Shown: positions 23,201-32,734 of the stretch, one piece after another
Layout: each line of letters begins with the position of its first letter
How positions within the stretch are numbered: the first letter of the stretch is position 1
Assembly: GCF_035046505.1 (NCBI RefSeq)
Contig: NC_089822.1
Coordinates: 116,577,307-116,641,306, forward strand
Origin: Tiliqua scincoides
Taxonomy: Eukaryota > Chordata > Lepidosauria > Squamata > Scincidae
Direction of reading: 5' to 3'
DNA length: 64,000 bases
Program-made: the position numbers and the translations under genes
Notes under the pieces: generated by a model
What the model was told of the DNA's origin: nothing
Databases searched by the model: none
What the model saw: only the letters and a program-made list of their open reading frames with translations

Positions 23201-26200
23201 CTAGCTTGCCAAAGCTTTCCTCTGGAAGAACCAGTCCACAGGCCAGTGGATGCAGCCCATGAGCACTGCTGCCCTGTGGTTGAGTGGTTTATTGTAAGAC
23301 TTTGAAAGCCAGGCTCTTCTCTTCTCCCTCAAAGAGACTGACTCACATTTTGTCCTCAAGGCAGATCTTGGGCCCAATGACATTAGCTGCACCACTAGTG
23401 ATCCGGAAGGCCAAGGACTGGTCTGGGCAGGCCTGAGGAAGACCACACTTGTACTTCTTCGGCCTGGGCTCTGAGGAGAGAGAAAAGATGGGAAGGCCAA
23501 GAGATAGTAAAACCCCTTGGCTAGACAGACTCTTTTCCTCCAAACCTGAGAGTTTCTTTTCCTGCCACTTGCCTTGTCAGCCCAGTGGGAAGGGGCACCA
23601 CAGTGATTTAGCCACTGAGTGAAGAAACAACTGAAGAAACAAGGGATATGCCAGCCTTCCTCCACTCTTAAGTCTCAGGCCACCTGAGGCAATGGGTAAG
23701 CCTAGCACCAAAACCCCCAGAGGGATAGGACACTGCCCTCACTGTTCCCACCAAGTGTCAAAAGAGCCAGTTCCCTATCAGCCCAGGAAGACTTGGTACC
23801 AGGACAGTTATAAGGAACCATCTTACACACTGGTTGATTTATCCAGTCCAGCAGTGTCAGCAACACTCCAAGTTATCAGGGAGAAGTTCCTTTCCAGCCC
23901 TGCTACCCAGCATCCTTTATGTGCCAGAAATTGACCCTGGACTATCCACAGACAGGTAAGTGCTCCACCACTGAGCCATATTGCCAATAATAGACAAATA
24001 GGAGTAAAGTTCCTTTTGCTGTTCACTGCAACCCTTCCCTTGAATGCAGAGGGACGCCCGGAAGATGTCCTACTTCTCCACAAGTGCCTACCCTTCACCC
24101 CCACGTCTTTCAACTGAACTCACTGCGATGCCTATAGCTGCTGCTTCTATTGTGTGCCTCGATCACTCTGATATGATAAAGTGGCTTGTCCCAACCTGGC
24201 AATGGAGGGGAAAAGAGCCAGGATGGGGTGAGGACAAACTGGTAGGTTATAGAGATGGCAAAACAGACATAAAGCCCAAGACAGCCCTAGTTGAAAGAGG
24301 AAGTAAACATGGAACTCTCATCACCCACTTACCTGATGAACCCTCTTTGGGGTCATCTCCTCTCCCCTTCTCTGGTTATCAGAAGCTCACTATCTGCTGG
24401 GATGGGGTGATGTGATGGGGAGTCAACCCCACTGCAAATACTTTACTGGGAGATTACAGTTTTGGTATCCTCTGGAGACTGAGCCCCTCCAAAACCCCTT
24501 GCTTTTGATAAGACCCTACCCCTTGTAGAAAGTGGTACATGACAAATTTTTCACCCTAGCTAGCAGTGTGGCATGGCAGGGCCAGTGACACAACCTCCCC
24601 CTCCCTTTCTTTTTAGAAAAAGGGTTTCCTGTGGATGACCCCTTATGAACTCTACTTTGCATACCTATCCTTGCTCCCTGCCTTTGCCTTTTCTCTGCCG
24701 GATCCAAAGTGACAACCAACAGGAGACATGTCTCTTTTGTTTTAGGGCCAAACTAGACAACGTGCCCATTGTGTGACTGGGGCCTGCAGGCTTGTCCCAG
24801 AAGCAAAGCTCCCACTAATAGCGGCCCACCAATGGGGGGGGACGACTGCTCCAGATCAGGACCATGGCAGAAAAGCAAAAGGTTAAAGCCCTGCCAAAAA
24901 CCAGGTGGTACACACCCATCTTCTGTTTGTGATAGAAAATACAAAGGCCTGAAGATTGCAATATTTATCCTTCAGCAAGCTGAAAGACTCTCTCAGCTTA
25001 GTGGAAGTCAGTTCTATTCACACAGTTTCAGAATCCCTGAAACCCCACTTCTGAGCGTGGATCCCAGCAAGGCCAGAGGATTTACAGTTGGGGTGGGGGG
25101 TGGGGGTTACATTCCATGAAAACAAAGCCAAAGTCATCTACCTGCAGTGGGAGAACTCTCAGGACCTGCATGGAAGCAGAAAAAATGATAGCATCAGCAA
25201 GATCTACTCCAGAGCATTACCTAATGCCCTGCTTCGCCACATAAACTTAAGCAGTCACATAAGCAGTCAGATGTCGTCCAAAGTTACAGTAGTTCTGAAA
25301 CACATCAGAGTTGGTGCAAAGGATTTATTTTGAGAAGGCTTCATTTTGAGGTTCTTTTTTTTTTTTTTTTGCAAACTTGAAAACATGCGACTTGTTGCAC
25401 TAGCCCAAGTCACCTGTTTCAGTAAGACTCCTAGACTGAAATCATCAAAGTTCCAGAGCAACTTAACTAAGCAATGAAGAGTTCCAAAATCTACAAGAGA
25501 GCCCATAGTGCCTACAAAGAGAGCCTTCCAGCCTATAGCGGAATTAAAAAACAGTAGTATTTCTCCAGAAGACTGTGCTAGCATTAGGAACAAGAGGACT
25601 CATATGTGAGATGTTGACAGTTAAGAGTGAAGTCTGGGATGTTAGAAATAAAAATGTAGATGACACTTCAAATAATAGAGTATCATTACACTAGATAAAA
25701 TTCAAAGCCTGGGATTGCACTAATATTTCCTCCATTTTAGGGCATAACCAGGTGGGATAATAAAGAATGTTAGATATGGAGGCTAGAGATCTATGTTCAG
25801 ATCTCTACCACATCATGAAACTTGCTTAGCATTTCTGGACTAGTGACTTTTTCCATTTCAATGTCAGATTCTGGGGATCCTTGAGCAAAGCCCTGTGTTG
25901 CCCCATGACACTTGTGCATCTGCATACATGCCCACACAATGCCATCTCCCAGTAGACTTGATGCTCCACTCAGTGCCACCTAGACTCTGAGAGAGGAGCA
26001 CCCAGAGATCACTCCCCCCTCCTTTCCCGACCTGGACATCTGGAAAAGGAAAGGGGAGCAATATTTGTCTGTTGCTTCTCTCTCAGTATCTCCAGGGTTC
26101 TCAGGGAGGAATGGTCCATTGCTCCCCTTTCATGTCCTGTCTGGATTGAGAATGGAGAGGAAAATGATCTCTAGATGTTTGTCTCTCAGTGCAAGAGGTG

Positions 26201-28424
26201 TGGAGGGAGGAGGATACAGCAGTCTCCTCTGCAAACAGGCTTCCTCTGAGGTCCATGTATCATAACAGAAGCCTTGGAGGAAGTCAAGTATGGATAGAGT
26301 GATGATGCAAATCACGTTGCTGAATGACTTACATTGCCACTGCCTGTCGCATGGGGAAGGCCTCAGAGATTCTCCAGTTGGGTCTTTGGAGGCCCTCAGC
26401 TGCTGCCTGATCAGGCTATCTCCCAAGGCTAGCCCTGTACTTTTGTCAGCCTAACCAAATTTCACAGTGACATTGGAGAACTTATCCCATAAGAACATAA
26501 GAACAGCCCCGCCGGATCAGGCCACAGGCCCGTCTAGTCCAGCTTCCTGTATCTCACAGCGGGCCACCAAATGCCCCAGGGAGCACACCAGATAACAAGA
26601 AGACTTGCAAGGCATTCTGGGAATTGTAGTTAAGAACATAAGAACAGCCCCACTGGATCAGGCCATAGGCCCATCTTCCTGTATCTCACAGCGGCCCACC
26701 AAATGCCCCAGGGAGCACACCAGATAACAAGAGACCTCATCCTGGTGCCCTCCCTTGCATCTGGCATTCTGACATAACCCCTGAGCTTCTTAGAAGGGCA
26801 GAATAAAAATAACATAAATACATCGGGGCAAATTAGGGGAGAATGAAAGTCAATAACCTGCATTAGGTGCAGAGCCCGGAGCAGAAGACAGAGCTGCAAA
26901 TCCAGACTTCTTTTGTTTAAATCTCACTTTTGCCATCAAGTCCCTTGGTGGCCTGAAACAAGCCACCTGCAGAACCTCAACTGCAATATGGCAGTGGTTT
27001 TCAAACTGAGGCCCTGGCCTCTACCCCCTTAAGGGGCGGGACAGTGAGGAGGCAGGGAGAAGGTGATCCTGGGGATCATATCACTAACAGGGCTGCAGGG
27101 ACTGGGATGGACTCACGAGTCCCTGCAGCAGCTGTCCTGGGGTACGGGAAGCCCTGTGCGAGCGGCTGCACGGCTCCCCAGGCTTCTAAAAGTGAAAGTG
27201 GAGTGATCACTTCCGGTTTTGCAGAGGTGGTGTGCGATCGCTCCACTTTCACTTTTAGAAGACTGGGGAGCCCTGCAGGCCTTCCCACTGCAGAATGGCA
27301 GAATGGCTGCTGCAGGAACTGGTGAGTCCATCCCAGTTCCTGCAGCGCCCCGTGAGTCCCCCTGCCCCCCCCCCCAAGACTTACCCTAAGAGTTTGAAAA
27401 CCACTGCAATATGGGATAAGACAGGCACTCACATAGGGTTGTTGTAAGGACAGCAAGATAACATCAGTTACATGTAAAAGAACATGTAAAAGTGTGCCCA
27501 GAAAGTGCTACCTAAAATTTTTATTACTACTTCTCTTTAAGGTTAAAAAAGTAGGTATGAATTTACACCCAGTACTGAAAGTTATTTGCTTTGTAAGCAG
27601 AGGACTTGTGATACAACATTCCTGCATTCTAAATCCACCAGCTGCCAGTCAGATGCCTCTGGCAAGCCCACAATGTAAATGATGGCCTCCTTCTTTCCTT
27701 GCCTGTCGCTAATATCTGGTATTTGTACCCCATATACAGTACAATCAGCTCTCATCTACATCTGAATATATTTTGCCAAAGGACCAAACATTTTTGAAAA
27801 GGCATCTAAGTCTTCCACCCTGCCAATCAACCTAGCCACCAAAACCACCACCCTCCTCCTTTCAATCTCAACCCAGCAGAATGACTGGGGGTAAAACGGA
27901 GAGATGCATGCCCAGGGAAGAGCAGTGGTAACTTCAAGACCAGCCATTTTCCATCACCATCACCCTTAGCAACTCTGGCTCTTACTGTTGAGGAGCTGCT
28001 GCAGGCGAGAGAAGCCACTTTGGGTACCCAACAAGATACTGACAAGGATCCAGGTGAGACCTGCTGTCAAGACGATAACAACAACACGGAGGGGTCCTAA
28101 AAGGCAGTTGAGGAGGACAAGATCAGACCCGCATAATATCAACACAGTCTTAGGCTGCAATCCTATGCACACTTTCCTGGGAGTAAGTGCCATTGAATAC
28201 TATGGAACCTACTTTTGAGTACACATGCATGATTGTGCAGTTAGCTATTTTCCCCAGCTGCCACAGTTGTGCAATCCTGGCTGCCCCATCCTCCCCTTAT
28301 TGCCCCAGGAATTGAGTGCACCACATGGTCAATAGGTCAGCTATTCCAACAATGAAATTTTCCAGCTTAAGCAATTCCTATTGTGTGCTCTCTTTCTTAG
28401 CTATGACTCACCTGCTAGTCTCAT
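20238..28424 (-). CDS. FAM3A: FAM3A, secreted-type metabolic signalling protein, eight coding exons
   Basis: Coding exons in transcript order: 28424-28412, 28096-27986, 23470-23347, 23139-23081, 22993-22943, 21291-21207, 20619-20493, 20336-20238. All introns are GT-AG, the phases fit, and the lengths sum to 669 nt (222 residues plus stop; human 230). The start MRLAG is split by the first intron exactly as the human start MRLAG-PLR suggests. A signal-anchor segment ([19 protein letters not shown], about residues 9-27) precedes the FAM3 domain; family cysteines fall at about 50, 56, 78 and 213. FAM3A-type motifs include [20 protein letters not shown] and [14 protein letters not shown], which separate it from FAM3C. 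The human linker TSPESSVTAA is missing; exon 2 joins exon 3 in frame ([13 protein letters not shown]). FAM3A has been linked to ATP release, PI3K-Akt signalling and mitochondria. Same strand and order as SLC10A3-FAM3A in human. Confidence 0.93.
20826..20916. mobile_element. Harbinger-like MITE, family B (in FAM3A intron)
   Basis: 91 bp from GGCTGCAGTCCTATCC to GCATAGGATTGGGTTC, with TTA on both sides (20823-20825, 20917-20919). The core is GAGTAAGCCCCATTGACTC and CTTCTGAGTAGACATGCATA. Inverted ends and 3-bp duplication as in family A. Confidence 0.8.
21673..22232. mobile_element. Harbinger-like MITE, family A, long GC-rich copy (in FAM3A intron)
   Basis: Ends GGGCGCAATCCTAACCGG and CGGGTTAGGATTGCGCCC are near-perfect inverted repeats; GAA flanks both sides (21670-21672, 22233-22235). 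560 bp, still rich in CpG, which suggests a young copy. It contains an internal inverted repeat around CGGACTTGCGCCACCTCTGG (22047-22085). Confidence 0.85.
26490..26770 (-). mobile_element. Two tandem CR1 3' ends (in FAM3A intron 2)
   Basis: Two minus-strand copies of the CR1 terminus occur head-to-tail: 26490-26605 (AAGAACAGCCCCGCCGGATC to GGGAGCACACCAGATAACAA) and 26635-26770 (AAGAACAGCCCCACTGGATC to CCTCCCTTGCATCTGGCATT). They are separated by about 30 bp that hold a ZNF143-like motif. Confidence 0.75.
26612..26631 (-). promoter_or_regulatory. ZNF143/SBS-like motif between CR1 copies
   Basis: The minus strand reads AACTACAATTCCCAGAATGC, a full match to the ZNF143 (SBS) consensus ACTACAATTCCCAGMATGC as I recall it. 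It lies in FAM3A intron 2, between two CR1 3' ends. Whether it is bound is unknown. Confidence 0.5.
26992..27406. mobile_element. hAT MITE, 415 bp (in FAM3A intron)
   Basis: Ends CAGTGGTTTTCAAACT and AGTTTGAAAACCACTG are perfect inverted repeats; 8-bp duplication CAATATGG is exact (26984-26991, 27407-27414). An internal inverted repeat surrounds TTCTAAAAGTGAAAGTGGAG and its complement near 27245. Confidence 0.9.
28153..28240. mobile_element. Harbinger-like MITE, family B (in FAM3A intron 1)
   Basis: 88 bp from GGCTGCAATCCTATGC to GCATGATTGTGCAG, with TTA on both sides (28150-28152, 28241-28243). It lies about 55 bp upstream, on the coding strand, of the second FAM3A coding exon. Confidence 0.8.
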
Positions 28425-28771
28425 GGCCCTTACAGGGTATCCGGAACCAGCTAGAATCCAATACTATGAGGCTCCAGGACTGAAGGAGGATTCTGAAGGG
28501 GTTAATCACATGCACCCTTCAAGCTGCAGAGATCAGAATGGTAACCTGAATCAACCCAAAGAACTTTGCCAAAAAAAAAAAGTCATATAACCTACACAAT
28601 CCCAGAGACTGAGTAATCGGGTTTTTAAAAGACTCTGCCTTGAGGGACCATGCACTCTACCACCAAGCCCAGCCGTTGTGTCACATATCAACTTTGCAAG
28701 GCGCAGGTATGTGAATTTGCTGCAGCAAAAAATACATTCTCATTTAGGTCCTTTAAAATTTGTTTCTTTTT

Positions 28772-28779
28772 TTTATCAT

Positions 28780-28822
<43 letters not shown>
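28772..28822. repeat. (TTTA)n microsatellite
   Basis: About twelve uninterrupted tandem TTTA units within the FAM3A 5' intron. Confidence 0.9.
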
Positions 28823-28825
<3 letters not shown>

Positions 28826-29351
28826 ATAATAAGCATAAAATAGAAAAACAAATACATACATAAACAAAATTCCAATAAAGCAGCAGGAGCGAAGCCAAAA
28901 CATTCCCATACTTATAATCCAAATACATACAGTCCAAACATTAACAAATGTTAATGTATACCACTAATACTTCAAAATCATTGTAAATGTAGGGAGATAA
29001 ATGTTGGAGAATTTTTTCCTGGTTATTATTACATGTACATAAATAAAAAATATTATTTCTTTCTAGATTTTTTTTAAAGTCTTGTAAACCTAGGTGGGTC
29101 CTGATAAAGTGTCTTCTTAGAAGTTTGTCATAAAGTGTCATGCAAAAATGTTTGGAAACCACTGGACTAGAGGGTGTATGTGGGTGTCTTATAAGTAGGT
29201 ATGACACACAGACACATTCACATTCTTATCTTCATCAACTATTCCCAGAAGGAAGAGACTTTTGAGAGTATCTGATGGCCTGCCTTCTCCAATACAGACT
29301 GGCTCATCCCCTAATGGGGCTGACATCTAGCCTTACAGGATTGCAGCCTTA

Positions 29352-29815
29352 CAGCCCAATCCTACCAACACTTTCCTAGGAGTAAGCCCCATTGACACTA
29401 ATGGAATTTACTTCTGAGTAGACATGCAGATGATTGGGCTCTGAGGTTGCAATCCTCTCCACACTTTCCTGGGAGTAAGCCCCAGTGACTCTAATGGGAC
29501 TTACTTCTGAGTAGACATGCGCAGGATTGGGCTCTGGGGCTACAATCCTACCCACACTTCCCTGGGAGTCAGCCCCATGAACTACAATGGGATTTGCTTC
29601 TGAGTAGACATGCATAGGCTTGGGCTCTGGGGCTGCAATCCTCCCCACACTTTCCTGGGAGTAAGCCCCAGCGACTCTAATGGGACTTACTTCTGAGTAG
29701 ACATGCATAGGCTTGGGCTCTGGGGCTGCAATCCTCTCCACACTTTCCTGGGAGTAAGCCCCAGCGACTCTAATGGGACTTACTTCTGAGTAGACATGCC
29801 TAGGCTTGGGCTGTC
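29352..29815. repeat. Tandem array of five family B MITE copies
   Basis: Five head-to-tail units of about 91-94 bp start near 29352, 29445, 29536, 29630 and 29722. Each has GCAATCCT.. at one end, the core CCTGGGAGTAAGCCCC, the core CTTCTGAGTAGACATGC, and a GGATTGGGCTCTG-type end. Units 4 and 5 are almost identical. The array gives a chance open frame of 164 residues on the minus strand. It adjoins the CpG-rich start of FAM3A. Confidence 0.85.
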
Positions 29816-29819
29816 TTGG

Positions 29820-30262
29820 CACTGGGCCGTTGCCGGAGGAAGGGCTCCCCTGCCTGACCATCTCCCCCACCCGCTCCTCACTCAGCCCAGAAGGCGCCCC
29901 TCGTCACTCCGATGCACACCCCTCTCCCCAGCCCGCGACCCGACCTCCAGGCACCCCACAGCTTCGCGCTCCCTCTGCCCGGGTCGCCCTCCTTCCCTCG
30001 CCCACATACTCATCTCCCCAGCACCCCATCTGCTCCTCCTTCGCGAGACGAGGCCTCCAACCCGCGATCCGCATCTGCCACTTGCGCCGGTTCCGGGCAG
30101 AAGCAGGATTTTCCTGCGGCGGCGGCTCCTCCTGGCGGCTCCCAGGGCGAGAAGCGGGGCGGAGCTGAACGCCGGAGCTGCAGCCACCCCGCCCATCACG
30201 CCCTGGGTTTGGCAGCTCCCCTGGAAGCCCCGGGGACCCCGTCCCAGCCCCGACTCCACGCT
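29820..30262 (-). promoter_or_regulatory. FAM3A: CpG-rich region, probable FAM3A promoter and first exon
   Basis: Sequence is GC- and CpG-rich (for example TGCGGCGGCGGCTCCTCC, GGCGAGAAGCGGGGCGGAG) against AT-rich surroundings. It lies 1.4-1.8 kb upstream of the FAM3A start codon, where a 5' non-coding exon is expected. I could not fix the transcription start or donor. Transcription may be in both directions. Confidence 0.55.
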
Positions 30263-30264
30263 GC

Positions 30265-30355
30265 CCAATCCCGTGCGCGTCTGCTCAGAAGTCAGTCCCA
30301 TTAGATTCAGTGGCGCTTACTCCCAGGAAAGTGTGGGCAGGGTTGGGCTGCCAGC
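30265..30355. mobile_element. Family B MITE copy, inverted relative to the array
   Basis: CTGCCCAATCCCGTGCGCG to GGGCAGGGTTGGGCTGC, carrying CTGCTCAGAAGTCAGTCCC and CTTACTCCCAGGAAAGTG. These are the reverse complements of the array cores at 29352-29815, so the CpG-rich block is bounded by opposing copies. Confidence 0.75.
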
Positions 30356-30650
30356 CCTGCTCTGGAGATTCCCACGGCTTCCTGCTGTCAGCACCCACGG
30401 GTCAGGCCTGCAGGGATTCGTCCCCCCCTTTCGCAGAGCTGCTCTGGCTGTTTGGCGGTGGTTTGGCATTGCCAAACAAACGGGGAGAGGAGAAGGCACC
30501 CCATGGAAGAAAATTAAAAATAGAAAAACAAAATAGAGAAGAGATGATCAACTGTAACCGCTTTGCAGCTCACAAGTTCTTAAATCCAATACAGGTTAAG
30601 TAGCCCTTATCCCAAATGCTGCCAGATCCTCAACCTTTTGTCCTTGGTTT

Positions 30651-30822
30651 GGGCCCAATCCTATCCAATTTTCCAGCACCAATGCAGGCATAATGTAGCT
30701 TGATGTAAGAGAACAAACACTCCCTTACTTTGAGGAGGCCTCCATGATTCCCTGCCCCCCCCCTGCAGGATGCCCCATTAGCAGGGCTGCACAGGGCTGG
30801 AAAATTGGATAGGATTAGGCCC
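30651..30822. mobile_element. Harbinger-like MITE, family A
   Basis: Ends GGGCCCAATCCTATCCAATT and AATTGGATAGGATTAGGCCC; TTT on both sides (30648-30650, 30823-30825). 172 bp. Confidence 0.8.
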
Positions 30823-30829
30823 TTTGTTA

Positions 30830-31340
30830 TTTAACAGCAGGTACAGGTATTCTGGTGATGCTACTGCACTGCTTAGTTATCCTCAACACAAGTTTTCCAC
30901 TGCATTAATGGTATAATTTTTGGCTGTTAAGTACTTATGGGTGAATAAGATGTGGGTCCCATTCCCATGCTATCTCTTTATCTTCTTTAGCGTTTGTCCC
31001 GTGTGGTGCCAGGGACCACTATTTTGGATCAGAGTCACCATTTCTCTCGATTGCTATCTCCTTATGTATATGCAAATATTCCAAAATCTGAAAAATTCCA
31101 AAACACTTCTGGTCCCAAGCATTCTGGGTAAGGGCTACTCCTCCTGGGTAAGGGATAATCCTGTAACAGCATCCTAAATATAAACCACTGTAATCATGAA
31201 CTTCAGGAATTTGAGAGCTAAAAGGAAGAGCTATGTAAATAACCATATTTTTTTTAAGGGATGGGAAGGAAGGTATGGGAAAGGGAAACTCACTAATTAA
31301 TTGGCACCCTCACAAAGATCCTAGGAAAGCCCCAAACCAA
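30830..31340. other. Intergenic stretch, no gene recognised
   Basis: No exon or element recognised. Open frames on either strand show no domain. Confidence 0.35.
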
Positions 31341-31345
31341 TATAA

Positions 31346-31895
31346 CGGGTCTCCAGATTTTTTGACACAAGGGCCACATCCTATATCTGACATGGTGTCA
31401 AGGGTCAGAAAATGAATAAATAATACATACATGGAGAACCAATGGACTGAGATTTTGATTTGAATACAATATGGAAAAGGAGGGGAGCAGAGGGCAAAAC
31501 TGACTTGCACAGGAAGAGGAGGAATGGATATTGAAAAAGCATCAAGTAACCTACAATGCAAATCACAAACTTTTTTTGTTTCAGTTTCTGTTCCTTATAA
31601 GTTTAACATAGGCATTAACTTTATATTTATGTCCCAGGTCTCCCAGCATCTATATATATATCATCTCATTCAGCCACTAGAGGTGTTGTATTTAATGCAA
31701 TGTAATGTAATGCATTACATTCAGCACCTTTAGTGGCGGTATATACCCAGCATAAGGGATATACCCATGCTGGGAAACCCGGAAGTGCATCTTTTGAGCT
31801 GTTTTTAGCTCTGAGATGCTAGGGAACCTTGAAGGCCTGATAAAATTCACTGGAAGGCTGGATGTAGCCCCCAGGCTGGCGTTTGAAGACCCCTG
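31346..31895. mobile_element. hAT MITE, 550 bp
   Basis: Left end CGGGTCTCCAGATTTTTTGA and right end GGCGTTTGAAGACCCCTG are decayed inverted repeats. The flanking 8-bp duplication CAATATAA is exact (31338-31345, 31896-31903). Inside is an AATGCAATGTAATG palindromic patch near 31695-31720. Confidence 0.75.
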
Positions 31896-31909
31896 CAATA
31901 TAACAGTAC

Positions 31910-32259
31910 TATATTAGCTGGACTTGTAACAAGACAATGATTGTTCTGCTGCATGTGGCAATACTGTACTACATTTCTGAAAAAACAAAAGGGCTACAGA
32001 AGAGTATTTGGCTAGCAGTGGCAGTGGTTGGAGTGCCTGACATTCACCAAGAGAGAGCAGATACTCACAAGTTGACTCTTCCAAGTAGGATGGATAGTTA
32101 GGCAACACATTTGACAACAGCAAGTTGGAGGAATAGCAAAGATGCATTTGACAATACTGAAGGGTTTGTGTGGGGGCAGGGGGAGAGACATGAAACAGAT
32201 AATCAGCATCAATGCATCCTGGCATGGGATTCCCCCCCCCCGCATTTCCTTGCTCCCCC
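31910..32259. other. Intergenic stretch, no gene recognised
   Basis: Nothing recognisable beyond a C-run near 32231-32241. Confidence 0.35.
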
Positions 32260-32267
32260 TGCTGGAT

Positions 32268-32723
32268 CAGGGATGCCCAAACCCCAGCCCTGGGGCCACT
32301 TGCGGCCCTCGAGGACTGTCAATGCAGCCCTCAGGGAGCCCCCAGTCTCCAATGAGCCTCTGGTCCTCCAGAGATTTGTTGGAGCCCACACTGGCCCGAT
32401 GCAACTGCTCTTAGCGTGAGGGCAACTGTTTGACCTCTCGCGTGAGCTGTGGGATGAGGGCTCCCGCCACTGCTTGCAGTTTCATGTCTGTGATGCAGCA
32501 GAGGCAGCAAAGGAAAGGCCAGCTTTGCTTTGTACAGGGCCTTTTATAGGCCTTGAGCTATTGCAAGACCTTCATTCATTCATATAAGTTCATCTTTAAT
32601 ATATTCATTTATGTAAACTTATTCAAATTTTAAATGTGAATTAATTATTCCCCCCCCCCCGGCCCCCGACACAGTGTCAGAGAGATGATGTGGCCCTTCT
32701 GCCAAAAACTTTGGACACTCCTG
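32268..32723. mobile_element. hAT MITE of the CAGGGGTGTCCAAA family, copy 1
   Basis: Ends CAGGGATGCCCAAACC and TTTGGACACTCCTG; 8-bp flanks TGCTGGAT (32260-32267) and TGCTGGAC (32724-32731) match at 7 of 8. The inside shares CATTCATTCATATAAGTTCA and GTTTCATGTCTGTGATGCAG-like text with copies at 44189 and 50225. Confidence 0.85.
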
Positions 32724-32734
32724 TGCTGGACTGA

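Noticed and set aside
28772-28822. (TTTA)n tract as a functional element
   Set aside because: Plain microsatellite inside an intron; no supporting context.
29352-29815. CRISPR-like regular repeat array
   Set aside because: The ~92-bp units are contiguous transposon copies without unique spacers, in vertebrate DNA; they are tandem MITEs.
29796-30536. 246-codon open frame over the CpG-rich block
   Set aside because: Composition-driven (GC-rich, stop-poor), runs into a MITE copy, no recognised domain; promoter or non-coding first exon is the simpler reading.
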